Under the pieces are notes generated by a model, which did not search any database, had not been told where the DNA came from, and was given only the letters and a program-made list of their open reading frames with translations. Position numbers and translations under genes: made by a program. From an uncultured bacterium (GTDB taxonomy: Bacteria; Bacteroidota; Bacteroidia; Chitinophagales; Chitinophagaceae), in NCBI GenBank assembly GCA_903834825.1, contig CAILKQ010000053.1, positions 1 to 35,563 of the forward strand: DNA of 35,563 bases, read 5' to 3'. Numbering within the stretch: position 1 is the first letter of the stretch; each line of letters starts with the position of its first letter. This document shows positions 8,035 to 16,329 of this stretch, piece by piece.

Positions 8035-9432
8035 ATGAAAATATTTCCGATTCTCCCGCTCTTTTTTTTTGGACTACTGACCCAAACACTCGTATTTGCT
8101 CAACCCAAGGTGGTGCAGAAGCCAAACATCATCTTGATCATGGCTGACGATCTGGGCTGGGGCGATGTTGGGTTCAATGGCAATACAATCATTCGAACTC
8201 CAGCCCTTGATCAGATGGCTTCTGACGGATTGGTTTTCGATCGATTTTATGCTGGATCTGCCGTATGCTCTCCAACCCGCGGCAGCTGCATCACTGGACG
8301 AAATCCATACCGTTATGGGATCAATTTCGCCAATGTTGGGATGATGAAGAAGGATGAGATCACCTTAGCTGAGTTAGCAAAAAACATTGGGTATAGAACT
8401 GCTCATTTTGGCAAATGGCACCTCGGAAGTTTATCGAAGAACATTAAAGATGGTCGTCGTGGAGGAAACGAAAATGTGTATAGCCCACCATGGGAAAATG
8501 GTTTTGACACCTGCTTCTCTACCGAGCAAGCAGTACCCACATGGGATCCAATGAAAGATCAATCCATTGCGGGCACGCGATATTGGACTGGGTCAGAACA
8601 AGCTGCAACGGAGAACCTCGAGGGAGACGATTCGCGGGTAGTGATGGATCGCGTAATCCCTTTTATCCAAGATGCCTCAACAAAGAAAACGCCATTTCTT
8701 GCTGTAATCTGGTTTCATGCTCCTCATGCACCAGTGGTCGCTGGTCCAACATACTTGAATATGTATGCTTCGCATGACGAAAATAAACAGCATTATTATG
8801 GATGTATTACTGCAATGGATGAGCAGGTTGGACGGTTAAGGCAGCAACTTAAAGCGCTTAACCTATCAGACAATACACTGATCACCTTTTGTTCTGACAA
8901 TGGTCCCGCGGGAGAAGGTGGCGGTACAAAACAATATGCAGGTCAAAGGCAACAAGGCGTCACAGGAGGCTTCCGAGGACGAAAAGGAGTTTTGTATGAA
9001 GGCGGTCTTCGTGTTCCAGGCATCGTAGTTTGGCCAAAGGAAATCAAAAGTGGTCAACACACCAGTTTTCCTGCCGTAACATCTGACTATTTCTCTACTA
9101 TCCTGGGAATTTGGGGACTTGACCTGCCAAAAAGACCTTACGATGGAACAAACTTAATGCCAGTGCTTAAGGGAAAATCAAGCGAACGAAGTGGCTTTAT
9201 CGGATTTCAAATACCTAGACAACAATCTATTGTTGATCAGCAATACAAACTCATCACCAACGACCAAAAAACGTTTGAACTCTATAACCTGATAGAAGAT
9301 CCTTATGAAAAAAATGATCTCGCGGCAAAAAATCCACAACGCGTTGAGCAGATGAAAGTATCCCTATTTGAATGGCTTGAATCGTGCAAAAAAAGCAACA
9401 ATGGAGCCGACTATCATGAGGATGAAAATTAA
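8035..9432 (+). CDS. S1-family sulfatase, Cys-type (motif C-S-P-T-R)
   Basis: This 465-residue enzyme has a clear signal peptide with probable cleavage after Ala22 (VFA-QP). Metal ligands Asp38-Asp39 lie in IMADDLGWGD. The formylglycine site is Cys78 in CSPTR, with Thr in place of the canonical Ser. Other active-site segments are GKWHLG, HAPHAPV and CSDNGPAGEGG. The C-terminus carries the usual FELYNLIEDPYEKNDLA segment of this family. The substrate is unknown; with a GH29 fucosidase 27 bp downstream, a sulfated fucose or a sugar next to it is plausible. The signal peptide is encoded partly by a run of nine T (8062-8070), which is in frame here but is a potential slippage tract. Confidence 0.93.
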   Translation: MKIFPILPLFFFGLLTQTLVFAQPKVVQKPNIILIMADDLGWGDVGFNGNTIIRTPALDQMASDGLVFDRFYAGSAVCSPTRGSCITGRNPYRYGINFANVGMMKKDEITLAELAKNIGYRTAHFGKWHLGSLSKNIKDGRRGGNENVYSPPWENGFDTCFSTEQAVPTWDPMKDQSIAGTRYWTGSEQAATENLEGDDSRVVMDRVIPFIQDASTKKTPFLAVIWFHAPHAPVVAGPTYLNMYASHDENKQHYYGCITAMDEQVGRLRQQLKALNLSDNTLITFCSDNGPAGEGGGTKQYAGQRQQGVTGGFRGRKGVLYEGGLRVPGIVVWPKEIKSGQHTSFPAVTSDYFSTILGIWGLDLPKRPYDGTNLMPVLKGKSSERSGFIGFQIPRQQSIVDQQYKLITNDQKTFELYNLIEDPYEKNDLAAKNPQRVEQMKVSLFEWLESCKKSNNGADYHEDEN

Positions 9433-9459
9433 ATCAATCTATAAAATAACCTTAATGAA

Positions 9460-10581
9460 ATGGAAAGAAGAAGTTTTCTATCTACCAGCGCAATAGCAGG
9501 TGCAGGGCTCTTGCTTACTTCGACAAGCCTTGGTGCGGCCCATCCAAAAGTGCCCAATTACCTCAAGGGGAATAAAAAGCTATACCGTGAAAATCCCCGC
9601 AAGGCAGCCATTGAATGGTTTGGTCAAGCCCGCTATGGAATGTTTCTTCATTATGGATTATATTCAATAGTCGGCAGGCACGAATGGCTTCAGCAACGAG
9701 AGACTATTCCGGTGGCTGAATATGCCAAGTTAAAAGAGCAGTTTACAGCTGACAAATTCAATGCAGATTTCATTACTGATCTCGCCTTGGAAGCGGGAAT
9801 GAAATACATCAATATCACCACGCGCCATCACGATGGATTTTGTTTGTGGGATACAAAATACAGTGATTTCAAAAGCACAAACTCACCAGCAAAACGAGAC
9901 CTGGTTGCCGAATTGTCGGAGCAGTGCAACAAAAAAGGCTTGGCCCTATTTCTCTATTATTCACATGGTCGCGATTGGAAGCATCCCCATGCTCCGAATA
10001 ACGACGCGTGGAAAGGTTTCGCCAGACCAAACTATAAACCCAATGATCCAGCTTACAAATACGGCAAAGAGCACGATCTAAACATCTACCTTGACTTTGT
10101 TACGAATCAAGTAACTGAACTATTGGACAACTATTCACCGATAGCTGGAATTTGGCTTGATGGTATAGCAACGCCCAAATCAGGCGACCATAAACTTTTT
10201 AAATGCCAGGAACTTTATGATACAATACATGCAAAACAGCCTCAAGTCTTGGTCTCTTACAAGCAAGGGTTACTGGGCACAGAAGATTTTTTAGCTCCTG
10301 AACGAAGCTATACATCGGGAGGCACACTGGCTAAGCCACTTGAGGTCTGCGATCACCTGCAACGCAAAGGCTGGGGGTATGTATCTGCTGAAGATGGCCA
10401 TCACAAATCGAAAGAAGAGGTTTTTGAGATGCTAAAGAAAGCAGCTAAATATCCTGCTAATTTACTTCTCAATACAGGGCCACTGCCATCGGGTGAGATT
10501 CATCCGGAAGATGTTAAAACACTCCGAGCGGCAGGGAAAGAGATCAATAAAAAAGGGTGGAAAGCAATTCTTGAAAGCTAA
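9460..10581 (+). CDS. GH29 alpha-L-fucosidase, short form, Tat-type signal
   Basis: The 373-residue protein begins with ERRSFL, a twin-arginine motif, followed by a hydrophobic stretch, so export in folded form by the Tat system is likely. GH29 hallmarks are WFGQARYGMFLHYGLYS, TRHHDGFCLWDTKYSDF, LFLYYSHGRDW and IAGIWLDG. Asp234 in WLDG is the expected nucleophile of this retaining family. The protein ends soon after NLLLNTGPLPSGEIHPED, so it lacks the C-terminal beta-sandwich found in many GH29 enzymes. It would release alpha-linked L-fucose from a glycan end. It is the last gene of the plus-strand arm and its stop codon overlaps that of the converging GH20 gene by 4 bp. Confidence 0.92.
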   Translation: MERRSFLSTSAIAGAGLLLTSTSLGAAHPKVPNYLKGNKKLYRENPRKAAIEWFGQARYGMFLHYGLYSIVGRHEWLQQRETIPVAEYAKLKEQFTADKFNADFITDLALEAGMKYINITTRHHDGFCLWDTKYSDFKSTNSPAKRDLVAELSEQCNKKGLALFLYYSHGRDWKHPHAPNNDAWKGFARPNYKPNDPAYKYGKEHDLNIYLDFVTNQVTELLDNYSPIAGIWLDGIATPKSGDHKLFKCQELYDTIHAKQPQVLVSYKQGLLGTEDFLAPERSYTSGGTLAKPLEVCDHLQRKGWGYVSAEDGHHKSKEEVFEMLKKAAKYPANLLLNTGPLPSGEIHPEDVKTLRAAGKEINKKGWKAILES

Positions 10582-12851
10582 TCTACGACGATTTCATCCA
10601 ATAAAACCTTTGTTAGTTGACCTGTAATTGTCGATTTGCCTTGAACCAAACCAGGATTCTTGGCCAACAACCGAACATACCGTATTGGCTTTCCAACCTT
10701 GCCTGACATCTCGCCCTTTGAATTATAGATCTTCCGATTTTCAGGTAAAGTTGGGCTGGCATAGGTTGCAACAGTCTCATAATTCACCCCATCAGCAGAA
10801 ACCATAAAAGAGGCTGTCTCTGGAAGGAAAAATCGTTTAAATGTAACCTCTTTAAATGTTGTCGATAGGGATTTTACCAATTTAACTTTGCCTAAATCAA
10901 TGGTGAAATCAAGATCTTTGGCTTCAAATTGAATCGAAGTCTCTAGCTGACCATCGGTAAGCGCAGAAACATTAACATCCTTAAATGCCTCGCCACAATT
11001 TACTTTTAAAGCGATAGCCTGGTGTGATCGGTAGAAATTCGTATTAACACGATCGGTCTTCCCGGCTTGATCAAAAACACAGGCCTTGACAGTTGTGGTT
11101 TGATTGAGAAACAAAGGTTTTTGGTAAACCTTCGAATCCTTGGTCGGTGTAGTACCATCCAGCGTGTAATAGATGGGCTCTTTTACCTCCTTTGTAAGCG
11201 CTAAATGTATCCCTTTCTTTTTGGGATTAATTTCGCGCTTTGACTCCACGATATAGCTTCGTCGTTGACTATAGTTGATTTTATATTGGCGAAGAAGATT
11301 CTCATGTTGCGCTACACGATTATAAAATCCCCACCAATCTTTATCCGGTTTCGACCAAATAATTTCTGACAATGCACATATCCGTGGAAATAGCTGATGT
11401 TCGATATGTTCAAACCGGGGTGTAAACTCACTCCACAAACAACCCTGGGCTCCTAAAATATGTTTTTGTTCTTGTTCAGTAAGACCGTTTGGCATTGGAT
11501 TGTATTCATACACTTTCATTAAACTATTTCCACCTGGATTTCCCGGTGCACGCTCATCGCTATTCTGACCATCACTGAAGTAGAGTGGCCAAGCTGTAGC
11601 ATTCACCGCATCGTTGCCTAATCTTGCAGCTTCGACAGCACCCCTCTCACCACGCCAAGCCATCACAGTCGCATTAGGCGCTAACCCACCGTCCAGAATT
11701 TCATCCCAACCAATTAAAGATTTTCCATTGGCATTGATGAATTTCTCCATTCTCCTTATAAACCAGCTTTGCAGTTCATCTTCATTTTTCAATCCTTCAT
11801 CTTGCATTCTTTTCTGACACCGAGGACATTTTTTCCATTTGTCTTTAAAGGCTTCATCGCCGCCGATATGGATGTATTTAGATGGGAAAAGCGCAAAGAC
11901 CTCTTTTAACACATTCTCAAGAAAGACAAAACTTTCCTCTTTTCCTGCACAATAAATATCTGTTGTCACATGCCCTTCCTTAAATTCCTTGATGTCATTT
12001 GGGAAGCAACATAACTCAGGATACGAGAACATTGCAGCCAGGGAATGGCCAGGCATCTCGATCTCTGGAATAATTGTGATGTGCCTCTTTAAAGCGTAAG
12101 CCACAACCTCCTTGATATCTTCCTGGGTATAAAATCCACCATATGGCTTTCCATTGTCAACATTTAAACCAATGGCTTGATTACGCACGAAGCCAACCTG
12201 TGCACGATATCCTCCAACCGTGGTAAGTTTAGGGTATTTCTTGATCTCTATGCGCCATCCCTGGTCTTCGGTCAAGTGCCAGTGGAACGTATTTATTTTA
12301 TACATCGCCAAGTAATCCAAATATTTAAGAACCTCATCTTTAGAGAAGAAATGCCTTCCCACATCAAGATGCATCCCGCGCCATTGAAAGCGAGGCTCGT
12401 CCTTGATTTCAATGGCAGGTATTGAAGCTGTCGACGGTTTGTTCAAGGGCAAGAGTTGTCGCAACGTCTGAACTCCATAAAATAAACCATTTGCCGAGCG
12501 ACCGCGGATCTCTATTTTTTTGCGATCAACAACCATCGTATACCCTTCGGCATGCACAACCGAAGGATCCAAGATCAATCGAATACCACCCGTTGAAGAT
12601 GGGAGGTCGGTAATTTTCAGCGAATAGCCAAGATGAAGATTGAGGATCAGGTTCAACTGATTTGCTGCATTAACGAGCCCAGGATCTGACGATGAAGCAG
12701 TTATCTGTGTTGATTGATCTACGGTAAAAAAGCCGGAATGTTCAACCATTGAGGTTGGCTTTGGAATAAGATCTTTAGGGTCTTGAGCACTAAGTGAAGG
12801 TAAAGCCACAAAATAAGTTGCGACCAAGAGGCTAATGGTTTTTACATTCAT
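10578..12851 (-). CDS. GH20 beta-N-acetylhexosaminidase with C-terminal accessory domains
   Basis: This 757-residue exported protein has a signal peptide ending near LSAQD. Residues about 27-150 are the GH20b-like domain. The catalytic barrel (about 155-510) contains WRGMHLDVGRHFF, TFHWHLTEDQGWRIEI, IIPEIEMPGHS and HIGGDEAF; Asp332-Glu333 is the catalytic pair used with substrate-assisted catalysis. Residues about 545-625 fit a chitobiase C-terminal domain (YYTLDGTTPT), and the last 130 resemble an F5/8-type carbohydrate-binding module. The reaction is release of terminal beta-GlcNAc or beta-GalNAc. It is the last gene of the minus-strand arm, 108 bp after the GH97 gene. It points to HexNAc in the target glycan, together with fucose and sulfate. 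Confidence 0.95.
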   Translation of the reverse strand: MNVKTISLLVATYFVALPSLSAQDPKDLIPKPTSMVEHSGFFTVDQSTQITASSSDPGLVNAANQLNLILNLHLGYSLKITDLPSSTGGIRLILDPSVVHAEGYTMVVDRKKIEIRGRSANGLFYGVQTLRQLLPLNKPSTASIPAIEIKDEPRFQWRGMHLDVGRHFFSKDEVLKYLDYLAMYKINTFHWHLTEDQGWRIEIKKYPKLTTVGGYRAQVGFVRNQAIGLNVDNGKPYGGFYTQEDIKEVVAYALKRHITIIPEIEMPGHSLAAMFSYPELCCFPNDIKEFKEGHVTTDIYCAGKEESFVFLENVLKEVFALFPSKYIHIGGDEAFKDKWKKCPRCQKRMQDEGLKNEDELQSWFIRRMEKFINANGKSLIGWDEILDGGLAPNATVMAWRGERGAVEAARLGNDAVNATAWPLYFSDGQNSDERAPGNPGGNSLMKVYEYNPMPNGLTEQEQKHILGAQGCLWSEFTPRFEHIEHQLFPRICALSEIIWSKPDKDWWGFYNRVAQHENLLRQYKINYSQRRSYIVESKREINPKKKGIHLALTKEVKEPIYYTLDGTTPTKDSKVYQKPLFLNQTTTVKACVFDQAGKTDRVNTNFYRSHQAIALKVNCGEAFKDVNVSALTDGQLETSIQFEAKDLDFTIDLGKVKLVKSLSTTFKEVTFKRFFLPETASFMVSADGVNYETVATYASPTLPENRKIYNSKGEMSGKVGKPIRYVRLLAKNPGLVQGKSTITGQLTKVLLDEIVVD

Positions 12852-12959
12852 CGGGTTTATCTATTTTATTTTTTTTATACTCCTTGGTTGCACTTTAACA
12901 AATGACCATACACGCAAGAAATGCCCTATTTTTCATCATTTTCATTTCCTTCAATTGTA

Positions 12960-14870
12960 CTATTCGCTTGCTTTTGTAAGCTGACGAATGATGAGACAAA
13001 AGCCTCCTCCTGGAGCCATGACAGCCTTAAAACGCTTCCTGTTGTCTGAACGACTTTTCTCAACCGAATAGGCTAATTTGTTGTTGATATAATGAGCCTG
13101 TGGTCCATCGTTAAAAGAGGTTAATTGATAATCACCTTTTCCCAAGAAAGAAAGCGGAATCTGCAAAGTACGCCCGTCTTCATTTGTATTTCCAGCAATA
13201 AACCAGTCATTGCCTTTTCTGCGCGCGATGACGAGATAGGCTCCTGGAATGCCCTGAAGCACCCGCGTCTCATCCCAACTGACGGGCATCTGCTGTATAA
13301 AGCCAAACAGATCAGCTTTTTTTGAATATTCATCACCATTATCTGGAAGGACCAATAGGGGGGAATAATTGATAAAACAACGTGCAGTTTCTCCCACCAC
13401 CGTGCTGTTCAAGCCTTTCTTATCAACCTTTTGACGATTTTGTAATCCATCGAGGTCATAATATCCATTGGTCATGTCTAGTGCACCCGATAATCCGTTG
13501 ATGAATGGAGCGCTAACAGCTTTAAAAGGACCAAAAGATTTTCGGCTATCTTGCTGACCATGACAATACTCTTTGGCGATTAGATTAGGCCAGGTGCGCT
13601 CTTCACCACCAGGATGAATTGGATTGTCATGGAATGTCACCAGCATCTGATATTTCGCACACAACCTTGTGATGCTCCATGTGGTATCAACAAACTGTTT
13701 ACGATTGGTGACTTCGCCAGCAAGAAATCCATATTTAATACCCTTGGCACCCCAGCCTTTAAAAGTTTGGAGTACTTCTTCAAGATTCCAGTTTAATTTT
13801 CCTCTTTTCCCATGCCGATCGACATAAAGCAACACATCCACATTTTTAGCGTTCGCATATTTAATTATTGCTGGCATATCGAGATCCTCACGAGGAAAGG
13901 CAGGGCCTTTTTCGCTATACCAATCTGCATCAAACAAGGTGTATGCGATGTCGTTTGCGGCTGCAAAGTCAATGTGGCGCTTGTACGAGGCCTCATTGAT
14001 ACCATAAACAAATCCGTTGATGGTATCACCATGGTTACGCCAATCCCACATGGACTTGCCTGGTTTGATCCAGGATGGATCCGCTATCTGACAGTCATCA
14101 TTGAGATTTACAAGGATGTCGGATTCAATCAGTTTACCCGCCGTAGCTGCAATCTGAATAACACGCCAGGGTGTCTTCATCGGTAATCGACAAGCCGACT
14201 TATCAATATCAATACCCATCGACATTTTCCCGGATGGATTAACCAAATAAGCTTCGCTAAAATCAAATAATGAAGCTTCATTGAGTGCAACCCATGCTGA
14301 AGGTGTCTCGACAAGCAAGGGGAGCTTGCTGAATTTTTGCTGGCTCAATGGCTTGACTACAAATTCAGAACCCTCAATATTCCGATCAATGCCTCGTGCT
14401 GCATAATCACCACAGAAATTATATTCCGATAAATCTTTGGTAAACGCAAGCGCATCAATTTTCCCTTGTAACGGCAGATTATAGCGAAACGCTACACCAT
14501 CATCAAACACCCTAAAACAGATGTTAAATTCTAAACCTTTTTCTGTTTGAATATAAAAAATAGCCTGATTGTAGTGATTCAACACTTGACTTTTCTTGCC
14601 AAACAAAGGTTGCCAAGTCTCTTTGAATGTTGATTTTTCGACCTTTTTTACTCCGCCTTCATAAAATGAGAGCGTGGTAGATTCCAAACCCAATGCAGAT
14701 TGCTGAATGATTTCAGTTCCGTTATAAGACAATGCATAAGAGATTGAATTCCCAGTCTCCTTTACGGTTACATGAATCTTTCGATCGGGAGAATAAAGAT
14801 CATATTCAGCCAATGCGAACCCCTGAGCCGAGAAAACAGTGCATAAGAATCCTACAACCAGTTGTCGCAT
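12960..14870 (-). CDS. GH97-family glycoside hydrolase with atypical active site
   Basis: The 636-residue protein has a signal peptide ending near FALAE. An N-terminal beta-sandwich (about 25-270) is followed by the (beta/alpha)8 barrel, which includes KSMWDWRNHGDT, YTLFDADWYSE, VLLYVDRHGKRG and GGEERTWPNLIAKEY, and by a C-terminal beta domain. This is the GH97 layout; family members are alpha-glucosidases or alpha-galactosidases. In the retaining subgroup a strand of the form K-x-D-F carries the nucleophile Asp; here that position is Gly381 (IKYGFLAGE). Glu434 (IAKEY) and Glu534 (WDET) are candidate acid/calcium-site residues. The mechanism is therefore uncertain, perhaps of the inverting SusB type or an untested variant. 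It is transcribed toward the GH20 gene. Confidence 0.85.
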   Translation of the reverse strand: MRQLVVGFLCTVFSAQGFALAEYDLYSPDRKIHVTVKETGNSISYALSYNGTEIIQQSALGLESTTLSFYEGGVKKVEKSTFKETWQPLFGKKSQVLNHYNQAIFYIQTEKGLEFNICFRVFDDGVAFRYNLPLQGKIDALAFTKDLSEYNFCGDYAARGIDRNIEGSEFVVKPLSQQKFSKLPLLVETPSAWVALNEASLFDFSEAYLVNPSGKMSMGIDIDKSACRLPMKTPWRVIQIAATAGKLIESDILVNLNDDCQIADPSWIKPGKSMWDWRNHGDTINGFVYGINEASYKRHIDFAAANDIAYTLFDADWYSEKGPAFPREDLDMPAIIKYANAKNVDVLLYVDRHGKRGKLNWNLEEVLQTFKGWGAKGIKYGFLAGEVTNRKQFVDTTWSITRLCAKYQMLVTFHDNPIHPGGEERTWPNLIAKEYCHGQQDSRKSFGPFKAVSAPFINGLSGALDMTNGYYDLDGLQNRQKVDKKGLNSTVVGETARCFINYSPLLVLPDNGDEYSKKADLFGFIQQMPVSWDETRVLQGIPGAYLVIARRKGNDWFIAGNTNEDGRTLQIPLSFLGKGDYQLTSFNDGPQAHYINNKLAYSVEKSRSDNRKRFKAVMAPGGGFCLIIRQLTKASE

Positions 14871-14891
14871 CCTAAAAATATATTAGTTGAT

Positions 14892-14962
14892 TTTGCCAAC
14901 GCTTTTTCAAACTCTATTTAACCCAACTTGATTCTACCTTTTTTATATCCAATGCTTTACCG
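14892..14962 (-). pseudogene. Decayed fragment of a sulfatase gene 3' end
   Basis: These 71 bases match 20388-20459, the part of the minus-strand sulfatase gene encoding about residues 528-552. By eye there are about five mismatches and one missing T (6 versus 7 in a T-run). Read on the minus strand, the fragment is frameshifted and meets an in-frame TAG, so it cannot be functional. It lies in the 100-bp gap between the GH29-like gene and the GH97 gene, starting 9 bp after the GH29-like stop codon. It is probably what remains of a second, deleted sulfatase copy or of a recombination event. Confidence 0.85.
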
Positions 14963-14970
14963 GGTGTGAT

Positions 14971-16284
14971 TTATTGTAAAACTATAATTGTGTCAACATC
15001 ATCCCATCGGTCACTTTTGCCAATTGTTAAGGTTACACCCTCAGCAGTCTGATGAACTTTAACCGGATGATTGTTCGAAAGAAGTTTAGCTGAAGTAAAT
15101 TTGCGACCATCAGCAGGGGGTGGCAAATCGATCACATTGGTTTTAGGTGGTAAGAATAAGTGTAGATAGGTTTTCTTTCCATCAACAGATTCAGTAGCTG
15201 CATAAGCGAGTCCTACGAGCTTTTGTTTATCTAATGTCATATAAGCTTTACTTGGATGCGTATTTAAAATAGATGGCCCAGACTTACCCATTAACACACC
15301 AATGCGCTCGCAGAAGGAGGCTACTCCAATTTCCCATTTGCCGCCAGGGTGAGGACCAAAAGCCCAGTTCACGCCACCACCTTGACGGTTGGTGACAGAC
15401 GCTTGCAGAACGGTATAACGGTAAGCTAGCTCTGGACAAATGATCACCGAGTTTTTCATCGCCCACCACTCACCTGTTATTGGCTTGCAGACTACCCATC
15501 GCGCTGCAGGATATGGCGGGTCTAAAGTTTCGAATGCTCCATAATCATTCACAGTCTTATTCAGACCTCCATTTTGGATTAGAATAGCACCTGGCTGACG
15601 ACTCAAGAATGTCTTGCGTAAACGGGGAAGATCAAGGATTCTTTTTGGCACCCCACCATCCATGAAATAACCAGATACTTCTTTGCCGTATCGATCAACG
15701 AGCTCGGCATAATAGGCATTGATAAAATCGTTGTATTTTGTATAGGGAGGTCCATCATTGTAGCCTACTCGCTCTTGATCCTCTTTGGTGAAATCATGAC
15801 CATCACTAGGATGGACATAAAACATCACTCGGATATTTTTTGCCTTGACGGCTTTGATGATATCTGTTAAAACATCCCGTTTTGAGGTGTGTCCCGGTAG
15901 ATATTTATCCATAACCTTGCTTGGAAACAGCACATTCATATTGGCATGTGAGGTTGTGAAAATAACATACTGAGCTCTCATCGCAGCTGCTTTTTGTGCT
16001 AGATCTTCTGCATCAAAATTATCGGCCAGCTCATCTAAACTCTGTATCGCGGATCCATCAATCCAGTCGGTCGATCCATATTGGTATTTCTTCCCTGGAA
16101 AGGAATAGTGGACAAAGAGCCCATAATGCATATTCAAGAAGTCGGCATTTGCTGTTAAGGAATCTTTCGCCATTGAAATGACTGGTTTAGAGCCAATCTT
16201 TTGGGCTGTGACTGCTTGCGTTGCGATACTCCAACAAGGAAGCATAAGAATTAGACTCGCCTGTATACTGAATTTAATCTTCAT
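14971..16284 (-). CDS. Divergent GH29-like (alpha-L-fucosidase-related) exported protein
   Basis: The 437-residue protein has a signal peptide ending near VTAQK. The segments MHYGLFVHYSFPG, AQYVIFTTSHANMNVLF, NIRVMFYVHPSDGHDF and VSGYFMDGG follow the order and spacing of GH29 barrels. Asp209 in YFMDGG sits where the GH29 nucleophile is expected. The usual HHDGFCLW motif is replaced by TSHANMNVLF, so substrate recognition should differ from that of the fucosidase at 9460-10581. A C-terminal beta domain is present (about 350-437). It is 45 bp downstream of the Gfo/Idh/MocA gene on the same strand. It could act on alpha-L-fucoside, alpha-L-galactoside or another sugar; family assignment is fairly good, activity is open. 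Confidence 0.65.
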   Translation of the reverse strand: MKIKFSIQASLILMLPCWSIATQAVTAQKIGSKPVISMAKDSLTANADFLNMHYGLFVHYSFPGKKYQYGSTDWIDGSAIQSLDELADNFDAEDLAQKAAAMRAQYVIFTTSHANMNVLFPSKVMDKYLPGHTSKRDVLTDIIKAVKAKNIRVMFYVHPSDGHDFTKEDQERVGYNDGPPYTKYNDFINAYYAELVDRYGKEVSGYFMDGGVPKRILDLPRLRKTFLSRQPGAILIQNGGLNKTVNDYGAFETLDPPYPAARWVVCKPITGEWWAMKNSVIICPELAYRYTVLQASVTNRQGGGVNWAFGPHPGGKWEIGVASFCERIGVLMGKSGPSILNTHPSKAYMTLDKQKLVGLAYAATESVDGKKTYLHLFLPPKTNVIDLPPPADGRKFTSAKLLSNNHPVKVHQTAEGVTLTIGKSDRWDDVDTIIVLQ

Positions 16285-16329
16285 CTTGAATAATTTAGTT
16301 TTTCTATTTTAATGAAATAAATGTAATAA

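Noticed and set aside
8062-8070. Nine-T run in the second sulfatase as a frameshift
   Set aside because: The run is in frame (three Phe codons) and the signal peptide reads through normally; kept only as a possible slippage tract.
12177-12425. Plus-strand ORF inside the GH20 gene, and other ORFs of 60-135 codons opposite or out of frame with the large genes
   Set aside because: They overlap genes with clear family motifs, have no motif of their own and no leader; they are shadows of the real frames.
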